DNA of 64,000 nucleotides from Chloranthus sessilifolius (Eukaryota; Streptophyta; Magnoliopsida; Chloranthales; Chloranthaceae), in assembly GCA_021018995.1 (NCBI GenBank), contig CM037592.1, forward strand, positions 78,185,301-78,249,300. Reading direction: 5' to 3'. Below the pieces are notes generated by a model, which saw only the letters and a list, made by a program, of their open reading frames with translations, made no database searches and was not told where the DNA came from. Within the stretch, counting starts at the first letter, position 1; every line of letters starts with the position of its first letter. Positions 62,501 through 64,000 of this stretch are shown here, in pieces. Position numbers and translations under genes: made by a program.

Positions 62501-62754
62501 AAACCTTTTCTGTACTCCCTGTGCTCTATATTATGACTCCAAATATTAAAGTGGCGACTTGCTAATCACGTATCAGACAATTAATGTGTCATGTCACTGT
62601 TGTTGTAATATGGCCATATTTTACGACAACGGAAAATTTATGCAACAGTGAAATATAGGAGATTGGGTCTAAATACAAACCAGCCAGAATCTTGAGGCGT
62701 TTCCTTCTGTCAAAATAGTTTCAAGTTGCAGTGGGGTCAATTGACTCGAATTAC
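22803..62754 (-). CDS. TMX2: TMX2-like thioredoxin-related transmembrane protein, 3' part, five exons
   Basis: Host gene of the thioredoxin superfamily. TMX2 proteins are ER-membrane proteins with N-terminal membrane helices and a lumenal or cytosolic thioredoxin fold of debated redox activity. Five minus-strand exons join in phase (listed separately) into 133 residues covering [20 protein letters not shown], the thioredoxin core with [11 protein letters not shown] and [20 protein letters not shown], the cis-Pro strand [19 protein letters not shown] and the C-terminal [16 protein letters not shown]. The active-site region reads C-SST-C rather than CGPC. N-terminal exons with the membrane segments are to the right of the window. 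Introns are 4405, 210, 184 and 34749 bp. Gene identity comes from remembered family motifs, not a database search. The symbol refers to the animal family name. Confidence 0.8.
23100..23402. mobile_element. Foldback MITE with about 140-bp inverted arms
   Basis: The left arm starts GTGTTTGGCATTGCTCTTTA at 23103. The right arm, read inversely from 23401, starts CTGTTTGGCATTGCTCTTTG. Inner parts correspond as well (GCAGCTGCTCTTTGTTACTG, GGAGGCTGCTCTTTGAAA). The loop is around 23245-23270. It interrupts the copia gag to the right. The flanking duplication is not clear. Confidence 0.65.
23403..23455 (-). pseudogene. Copia gag fragment, downstream part
   Basis: The minus strand reads [20 protein letters not shown], matching the W(L/I)-(N/S)S(M/L) block of the copia-type UBN2 gag domain. 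It continues directly from the fragment at 45976-46190 if the Tekay unit and one copy of ATTAT are removed (with one frameshift). It is cut at 23402 by the foldback MITE. Confidence 0.55.
23451..23455 (+). other. Target-site duplication ATTAT, left
   Basis: ATTAT directly precedes the first TGTAACG of LTR 1 and is repeated at 45971-45975 after LTR 3. Confidence 0.85.
25395..25494. repeat. Three tandem units in LTR 1
   Basis: AAGTGATCCCGCTAACTCGG then GAGCTTGAC repeated three times. LTR 2 (34153-34294) and LTR 3 (45123-45262) each have four. The core TCCCG-CTAACT-CGGGA is a small inverted repeat. Confidence 0.85.
25953..26015 (+). promoter_or_regulatory. Conserved hairpin near the LTR 3' end
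   Basis: Stacked stems: ATGTATAG with CTATACAT, TTTTCAC with GTGAAAA, GATGACGG with CCGTCATC around the loop GTGG; an outer TCTGATG pairs with CATCAGA. Present at the same place in all three LTRs. It may act in RNA 3' end formation or packaging; that role is inference. Confidence 0.6.
26229..26240 (+). other. Primer binding site, initiator-Met tRNA (copy 1)
   Basis: TGGTATCAGAGC, the standard 12-nt complement to plant initiator tRNA-Met, two bases after the LTR end. Confidence 0.9.
26373..27705 (+). CDS. gag: Gag of Tekay-type element, copy 1 (exon 1)
   Basis: An open frame of 444 codons from ATG at 26373 (TTACGATGCC) to a splice donor at 27705/27706. Residues 1-100 form an Arg-rich then low-complexity leader. 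A retrotransposon gag domain begins near residue 115 ([20 protein letters not shown], later [18 protein letters not shown] and [13 protein letters not shown]). A CCHC zinc knuckle [14 protein letters not shown] is at about residues 390-403. Without splicing it runs 32 nt further to a stop at 27735-27737. This is the only uninterrupted main gene of the two copies. Confidence 0.85.
27706..27877 (+). other. Putative intron 1, copy 1 (172 bp)
   Basis: Donor CAAG/GTATGG, acceptor CCTTAG/GTATC, AT-rich body, branch-like CTAAT about 19 nt before the acceptor (ACACTAATTTG). Removal fuses gag to protease in frame: [13 protein letters not shown]. Unspliced, gag ends at 27737 and protease lacks an ATG. 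Same borders and length in copy 2 (36515-36686). Confidence 0.7.
27878..30875 (+). pseudogene. pol: Pol of Tekay-type element, copy 1: protease, RT, RNase H, integrase
   Basis: Domains in order: aspartic protease with [11 protein letters not shown] (27931-27963); RT with GFIR..., [32 protein letters not shown] and a catalytic box that reads FIND instead of FIDD (28955-28966); RNase H with [11 protein letters not shown] and [10 protein letters not shown]; integrase HHCC finger (HKSAYVTHP ... [11 protein letters not shown]) and DDE core. Breaks against copy 2: 2-bp deletion near 28602, 1-bp deletion near 29431, CGA-to-TGA stop at 30409-30411, 1-bp loss near 30515. The domain order with a C-terminal chromodomain places it in the Tekay/Del chromoviruses. 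Confidence 0.9.
30876..30949 (+). other. Putative intron 2, copy 1 (74 bp)
   Basis: Donor TTTCAG/GTAATA, acceptor GTACAG/ATTGGC, branch-like CCTAAT 14-19 nt before the acceptor. Removal joins S-V-D-F-Q to I-G-E-H-V-F-I-K, restoring the usual integrase sequence where Tekay elements read 'F-x-V-G-D-H-V-F-L-K'. Unspliced, the frame stops at 30909-30911. Copy 2 has the same borders (39696-39769). Confidence 0.75.
30950..31366 (+). pseudogene. pol: Integrase C-terminus and chromodomain, copy 1
   Basis: Continues [20 protein letters not shown], then [13 protein letters not shown], then [18 protein letters not shown] chromodomain begins near 31212 ([37 protein letters not shown]). The exon itself is open to TAG at 31364-31366, but upstream breaks make the gene a pseudogene. 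Chromodomains of this clade direct insertion toward marked chromatin. Confidence 0.85.
31367..32131 (+). mobile_element. Downstream spacer of copy 1, ending at a deletion junction
   Basis: Near-identical to 40181-40935 in copy 2, including TTGCCGCGGCAA palindromes at 31905-31985 and AT-rich text. At about 32131 the sequence jumps from GCCTGCGTCTCT into CCCCAAATTCGACACAG, about 10 bp inside an LTR. The extra gene, polypurine tract and first LTR bases are missing. Confidence 0.8.
32132..35038 (+). mobile_element. Tekay-type LTR 2 (middle, 5' end clipped)
   Basis: Lacks the first about 10 bases (TGTAACGATC) but is otherwise a full LTR ending GGGCTGTCACA at 35038. Fullest TTGCCGCGGCAA array (33300-33445); (TA)n at 33033-33061; four CCCGCTAACTCGGG units (34153-34294); hairpin 34767-34829. 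Serves as 3' LTR of copy 1 and 5' LTR of copy 2. Confidence 0.9.
35041..35052 (+). other. Primer binding site, initiator-Met tRNA (copy 2)
   Basis: TGGTATCAGAGC two bases after LTR 2. Confidence 0.9.
35185..36514 (+). pseudogene. gag: Gag of Tekay-type element, copy 2
   Basis: Aligns with the gag of copy 1 throughout. Stops: TGA at 35482-35484 (CGA in copy 1, a CpG transition) and TGA at 36094-36096 (GGA in copy 1). It keeps [12 protein letters not shown] where copy 1 has a shortened [10 protein letters not shown], so copy 2 looks more ancestral there. The zinc knuckle reads [14 protein letters not shown], metal ligands intact. Confidence 0.85.
36515..36686 (+). other. Putative intron 1, copy 2 (172 bp)
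   Basis: Same donor (CAAG/GTATGG), branch-like CTAAT and acceptor (CCTTAG/GTATC) as copy 1, same length. Confidence 0.7.
36687..39695 (+). pseudogene. pol: Pol of Tekay-type element, copy 2: protease, RT, RNase H, integrase
   Basis: Protease [10 protein letters not shown] intact. At 37456-37487 a foreign stretch replaces the RT block that reads [10 protein letters not shown] in copy 1 and introduces TAG at 37463-37465. From 37596 the frame is open for 598 codons, with an intact FIDD catalytic box (37773-37784), RNase H, the integrase finger and the first acidic residues. A TAA at 39390-39392 then breaks the integrase core. The remainder, with [12 protein letters not shown], runs to the intron 2 donor. 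Confidence 0.9.
39696..39769 (+). other. Putative intron 2, copy 2 (74 bp)
   Basis: Same borders as copy 1. The branch-like element is CTGAT instead of CTAAT, still a consensus form. Confidence 0.75.
39770..40180 (+). pseudogene. pol: Integrase C-terminus and chromodomain, copy 2
   Basis: Open exon ending TGA at 40178-40180, three codons earlier than copy 1. Chromodomain [20 protein letters not shown] intact. It keeps [19 protein letters not shown], where copy 1 has lost a codon and changed residues. Part of a broken gene because of upstream stops. Confidence 0.85.
40181..41056 (+). mobile_element. Spacer between pol and the extra gene, copy 2
   Basis: AT-rich, then TTGCCGCGGCAA palindromes at 40720-40785 and CAAGCAAGGATCCATGCATG. 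The stretch from 40900 to 41050 may hold the leader of the extra gene. An in-frame upstream ATG-like start near 40919 would add hydrophobic residues, but the ATG at 41057 is better placed. Confidence 0.6.
41057..42408 (+). pseudogene. Extra sense gene downstream of pol (Athila ORF1 / plant transposon protein-like)
   Basis: From ATG at 41057 (GCACCATGCC): basic start [20 protein letters not shown], then [40 protein letters not shown]. The pattern 'L-FY-NL...V-G--F-FN---IA' resembles the Athila ORF-1 / putative plant transposon protein domain. A frameshift near 41665 moves the frame to [20 protein letters not shown] and [10 protein letters not shown]. Later come stops near 41860 and 41921, a Gln/Pro-rich linker and a C-terminal part with [20 protein letters not shown], ending TAA at 42406-42408. 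Originally about 450 residues. Function unknown. Absent from copy 1 by deletion. Family call is from motif memory. Confidence 0.6.
42409..43097 (+). mobile_element. 3' non-coding region of copy 2
   Basis: AT-rich with no open frame of note. GAGGACGAAAATTCCTAAAA just before the polypurine tract is the usual 'GAGGACGAA' phrase of chromovirus 3' ends. Confidence 0.65.
43098..43109 (+). other. Polypurine tract of copy 2
   Basis: AAATATGGGAGAA directly precedes the TGTAACG of LTR 3, the position expected for plus-strand priming. Confidence 0.75.
43110..45970 (+). mobile_element. Tekay-type LTR 3 (2861 bp)
   Basis: TGTAACGATCCCC to GGGCTGTCACA. (TA)n at 44025-44069, TTGCCGCGGCAA array 44315-44415, four CCCGCTAACTCGGG-type units (45123-45262), hairpin ending 45759. 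The GAGCCTGACCC-equivalent at 45484-45560 is rearranged relative to LTRs 1 and 2. Confidence 0.9.
45971..45975 (+). other. Target-site duplication ATTAT, right
   Basis: Identical to 23451-23455. No such duplication flanks the middle LTR, so the three-LTR unit has one insertion site. Confidence 0.85.
45976..46190 (-). pseudogene. Copia gag fragment, N-terminal part
   Basis: The minus strand from 46190 reads [20 protein letters not shown], then [20 protein letters not shown]. This matches the start of copia gag proteins ('L-G-NY--W---V---L-G'). A stop follows at about 46040 and a frameshift before 45976. It continues at 23455 on the far side of the Tekay unit. Confidence 0.6.
46191..48840. other. 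No gene; probable copia leader/LTR and older LTR sequence
   Basis: The minus strand near 46935-46915 reads GTATATATACC, TATA-like, in the place where the 5' LTR of the copia element should be. No primer site was identified. 47690-48840 has LTR-like texture (CTTCTTCTTCTCCATCTCCT, splice-donor-like GGTAAGTTCTTG at 48272). It carries two minus-strand copies of the GTTGGAAAG / CTCCGATT module (48490-48575, 48680-48770). Confidence 0.35.
48893..49130. repeat. Three degenerate tandem units of about 85-95 bp
   Basis: Units begin TTTTCCCTCGAGACGC (48893), AATTTGCTCTGAAATGC (48977) and TTTTCCCTCGACATGC (49062). Each continues with TTTTGAATTTTGATTGATTT or a close variant and ends in ATTTCA-type text. 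Confidence 0.6.
49150..50100 (-). mobile_element. LTR of Galadriel-type chromovirus remnant
   Basis: The minus strand has a promoter-like AGCCTATTTAAAGGCTTGTA at about 49685, then a transcript-like U5 with GATTCTTCGATTCCCGCTTG. The U3 side extends to about 50100. The same promoter block (AGCCTATATAAAGGCATGTA) is on the plus strand at 61599. Limits are approximate. Confidence 0.5.
50390..50960 (-). pseudogene. pol: Integrase C-terminus plus chromodomain (Galadriel-type)
   Basis: Minus strand: [30 protein letters not shown], then [55 protein letters not shown] chromodomain follows ([37 protein letters not shown]) and [12 protein letters not shown]. The RPERFPxGTxxKL/NAYxxDLP signature fits Galadriel-clade chromoviruses. 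Open from 50826 to 50413, with a stop just upstream. The catalytic core is deleted. Confidence 0.75.
51081..52440 (-). pseudogene. gag: Gag of Galadriel-type element joined to a second chromodomain-like tail
   Basis: 52440-51950 carries a broken gag domain ([52 protein letters not shown]). From 51947 an open 288-codon stretch has a zinc knuckle [14 protein letters not shown], an acidic linker ([15 protein letters not shown]) and about 130 residues of degenerate repeats (EPLVPI-SSTxES-like). It ends with [20 protein letters not shown], like the core of a chromodomain. Protease, RT and the integrase core are missing, so gag and tail were fused by deletion. The 5' end is cut by the L1 insertion near 52450. 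Confidence 0.6.
51340..51640. repeat. Degenerate 30-33-bp repeats in the gag linker
   Basis: Phrases such as GACTCATGTGTAAGTGAC, AACTCTTGTGTGAATGAT, AACTCGTGTGTACTCGC and GACTCACATGTATTCGACCC recur at about 30-33 bp, keeping the minus frame open. Confidence 0.5.
52455..54812 (+). mobile_element. 5'-truncated L1-type LINE
   Basis: Carries the second half of an L1 ORF2: RT from [20 protein letters not shown] through [42 protein letters not shown] and the catalytic [11 protein letters not shown] (YADD 53110-53121), thumb with YLGLPLGIR and [19 protein letters not shown]. Then a zf-RVT domain ([37 protein letters not shown]) and a C-terminus ending WDPG. Stops at 52909-52911 and 53587-53589 and a frameshift near 54390 disable it. 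The tail is ACTGATA plus a 13-A run. The endonuclease and ORF1 are missing. No target duplication was found. Confidence 0.85.
54813..55092. other. Unassigned stretch between two L1 pieces
   Basis: The minus strand is open for 110 codons across this stretch ([20 protein letters not shown]) but resembles nothing I know; AT- and purine-rich. Could be intron sequence of the host gene. Confidence 0.3.
55093..55109 (+). other. LINE target-site duplication, left
   Basis: AAGCACAGAAAAGTTTG, matching 55523-55539 (AAGCACATAAAAGTTTG) at 16 of 17 positions. Confidence 0.7.
55110..55522 (+). mobile_element. Severely 5'-truncated L1 tail
   Basis: Encodes only the last about 90 codons of L1 ORF2 ([40 protein letters not shown]) ending WDPG, then a 3' end with ACTGATA and poly-A. 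Same subfamily as the L1 at 52455, given the shared WDPG end and ACTGATA tail. Flanked by a 17-bp duplication. Confidence 0.8.
55523..55539 (+). other. LINE target-site duplication, right
   Basis: AAGCACATAAAAGTTTG directly after the poly-A. Confidence 0.7.
55625..56060 (-). mobile_element. 5'-truncated RTE-clade LINE tail
   Basis: The minus strand encodes [19 protein letters not shown], then [51 protein letters not shown]: the '[18 protein letters not shown]' C-terminus of plant RTE reverse transcriptases. The 3' end reads GTAAAGCTGACCCCAAATAG followed by a GATGAT-type simple tail, as usual for RTE. Stops interrupt it. Confidence 0.75.
56367..57160 (-). mobile_element. Possible copia-like LTR
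   Basis: CCCTGATGCCAAG (56372-56384) resembles the inverse of a TGGTATCAGAG primer site. To its right is LTR-like text with (GA)n (56478-56508) and ATTCAAGATGATTTCCAATG. No gag, no terminal duplication. Weak. Confidence 0.25.
57615..57724 (-). CDS. TMX2: TMX2-like exon D
   Basis: 110 bp. Acceptor TTTGTAG/TGACC, donor ACCAAG/GTTTAT. Reads [20 protein letters not shown] then [24 protein letters not shown] contains the cis-Pro of the thioredoxin fold. In-phase with exon C (shared GTG) and with the distant last exon. Confidence 0.85.
57909..57994 (-). CDS. TMX2: TMX2-like exon C
   Basis: 86 bp. Acceptor CATGCAG/ATACTC, donor TTGGGTG/GTAATT. Reads [20 protein letters not shown] then EKFGISLG. 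This is the conserved beta-alpha segment following the active-site helix. Confidence 0.85.
58205..58275 (-). CDS. TMX2: TMX2-like exon B (active-site exon)
   Basis: 71 bp. Acceptor TTGGTAG/GTTGAA, donor AATTAC/GTAAGTTCC (near-consensus). Reads [20 protein letters not shown] then LSI(T). C-S-S-T-C occupies the place of the CXXC motif. An overlapping longer open frame in another phase (58385-58119) does not fit the splice sites and is not the gene. Confidence 0.85.
59765..60150. mobile_element. Foldback element in TMX2 intron
   Basis: TAGCATAGTCACAAAGTTAG near 59770 is the inverse of CTTTTGTGACTATGCTCCC near 60127. Inner parts rich in AAATCGAAAAAAATCGG also face inverse text. Borders approximate. 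Confidence 0.45.
61160..62230 (+). mobile_element. LTR related to the Galadriel-type LTR, plus strand
   Basis: Promoter block AGCCTATATAAAGGCATGTA at 61599-61618 matches the minus-strand block at 49.69 kb; downstream CGAATCTTCG and GCGCTTGGTGC also match. Upstream are a palindrome AAGTCGC-CCAA-GCGACTT (61204-61221) and the U3 module at 61400-61515. No internal region adjoins it, so it may be a solo LTR. Orientation is antisense to the host gene. Confidence 0.5.
62681..62754 (-). CDS. TMX2: TMX2-like exon A
   Basis: 74 bp. Acceptor TCTCCTAG/GTAATT, donor TGGCTG/GTTTGT. Reads [20 protein letters not shown] then RFWL, joining to VEFRA of exon B. Begins in phase after one base of the previous exon, which is not in the window. 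Confidence 0.85.
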
Positions 62755-64000
62755 CTAGGAGAAACAATTTGAATAGGATTTAGAAACTACCATATCATAA
62801 AATTAATCTGTTGTTAAGTTCAGAAATTTCGACATATTTTCAACGAAAACCAAGTGAACATGAAGCAATAGTATCCTAAACTACGAAAACATCAAAGAAA
62901 TATGTGAAATTGTCAACAAGTTTCAGATTTAGAGTGACAAAGACAATCATAATCTAAAGAAAACATGTACTGAAGGATCGCTTAAGTTCACAATTTATCC
63001 TCTAGGTCGCAGGTTCAATCCGAACTATTTCCTCAACCCTGAAATACATTCTTATACACATTGTTGACAGGACAACATTGAACCAGGGATTAAGTTGCTA
63101 CACATGTAGCATTACGGAACCCGAGGAAAAAAATTTAGCTTAAAGAAAAATTATAAGCAAACAAGGACTGCAAACAGTGAGGCCATGGCTGAGAAGTCAA
63201 GTAGGGTTAGAATTACTAGGGTTTAGAGTAAGAAGATGGATGTAGATCTAGTGTTAGGGCTTGTGAAGAAGAGAAGAAAGAGACAAGGAAAGAGGCTCGG
63301 GTAGAATAGCTAAATAAGATAATGTCCTTCACTAGCAATTATATCAATAAGAAAAGTCTAGACACGCACCAAAGATTGTACGTTATACACCACTAACATA
63401 GTAACGATGCCAAATTATTGTGAATAGTAGATTAGGGCTCCAACATCAACCTAGATTTGTGCGGCAGAGAAAGCCCACAAGCTATGTCTAGCTTCTTTGA
63501 ATGTAGATATATTAGCTGGGAGTACAGAGCTGATCAATGTCATGAGAAGGAAGATTAACGTATTGTGCCTGCACGAGAAAAGAGCTTCAAGCTATCAACT
63601 CGTTATTGCTCTTGGATCCTTCTGTGTCCAACTACTTACTCCTGACTGGCTGGCCTCGGAAATTTTTGGGTCATAAAACGACCGTAAGCGATGAAGCTTA
63701 ATAAAATCTTAGTTAGCATCGTCTTAGTGTTTTAGATACACACAGCATATAGATATTCCATAGGTGCATGTGCAAGTGGGGTTTCTAGTAGTGGTGAATA
63801 TAACTAATTATTAACAAGAATCTTAACTATATTTAATGCTAAATAGCATAAACATTTACAATGGTAATGACAGTTGAAGGAGAACCAATTTATTACCGGA
63901 TAATAGACAACATGATTTTTAGTGCCAAATACTAACTTTCAATTACAACTTATCTACAATCACAATATGGAAAGAGAAGGATTTCAATATTGTCATTAAA
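62755..64000 (-). other. TMX2: Upstream intron of TMX2-like gene, no exon seen
   Basis: Should contain or lead to the exon encoding the membrane segments, but no minus-strand block of that kind is visible up to the window edge. AT-rich unique-looking sequence. Confidence 0.45.

Larger units (their letters stand above)
58276..62680 (-). other. TMX2: 4.4-kb intron between exons A and B
   Basis: No coding sequence. Contains the foldback at 59765-60150, an LTR at about 61160-62230, (AAT)n at 60018-60040 and AT-rich low-complexity DNA. Confidence 0.75.

Noticed and set aside
63001..63050. GCAGGTTCAATCCGAAC, like a pol III B box (SINE or tRNA)
   Set aside because: No convincing A box at the right distance, no cloverleaf and no poly-A or duplication.
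1..64000. Organellar or bacterial origin
   Set aside because: Introns, plant retrotransposon lineages and absence of organelle genes argue for nuclear plant DNA.

Overview
This window reads as nuclear DNA of a flowering plant with a large, transposon-rich genome. The grounds are spliceosomal introns, plant-specific Ty3/gypsy lineages (Athila-like, Tat-like, Tekay/Del-type and Galadriel-type chromoviruses), L1 and RTE non-LTR elements, a copia gag and many foldback MITEs. Nothing prokaryotic is visible. The species cannot be named from sequence alone.

Host gene. One host gene is well supported, on the minus strand: a thioredoxin-related transmembrane protein 2 (TMX2)-like gene. Four exons (62681-62754, 58205-58275, 57909-57994, 57615-57724) splice in phase to a last exon with stop codon at 22803-22865. 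The 5' exons lie beyond the right edge. The last intron is therefore about 34.7 kb and holds most of the transposons in the right half of the window.

1-9.1 kb: minus-strand LTR elements. A Tat-like LTR, cut by the window edge, abuts an Athila-like gag with a tRNA-Asp-type primer site and LTR (about 1.0-4.76 kb). A second Athila-like gag, primer site and LTR follows (7.3-9.1 kb). 9.1-16.3 kb: two more Tat-like LTRs (about 9.7-11.08 kb and 14.8-16.27 kb), a Tekay-like LTR fragment (to 11954) and foldback elements. All three Tat-like LTRs carry arrays of short palindromes upstream of their TATA box, with different palindrome sequences in each. 16.4-22.5 kb: a hAT-like MITE, two families of foldback MITEs (partly nested), AT microsatellites and an RTE scrap.

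23.456-45.970 kb: a 22.5-kb tandem Tekay-type unit, LTR / internal / LTR / internal / LTR, flanked once by the 5-bp duplication ATTAT. It sits inside a copia gag whose sequence resumes on both sides. Both internal copies are broken by stops and frameshifts. Both keep two short intervening sequences (172 and 74 bp) with plant splice signals that restore the gag-protease and integrase frames. Copy 2 keeps an extra sense gene downstream of the chromodomain; copy 1 has lost it in a 2.2-kb deletion.

46-57.6 kb, still inside the intron: copia leader, a Galadriel-type chromovirus remnant (minus), a 5'-truncated L1, a small L1 tail with clear target-site duplication, an RTE tail and a possible copia LTR. 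57.6-64 kb: the compact TMX2 exons, a 4.4-kb intron holding a foldback element and another LTR, and an upstream intron running off the window.
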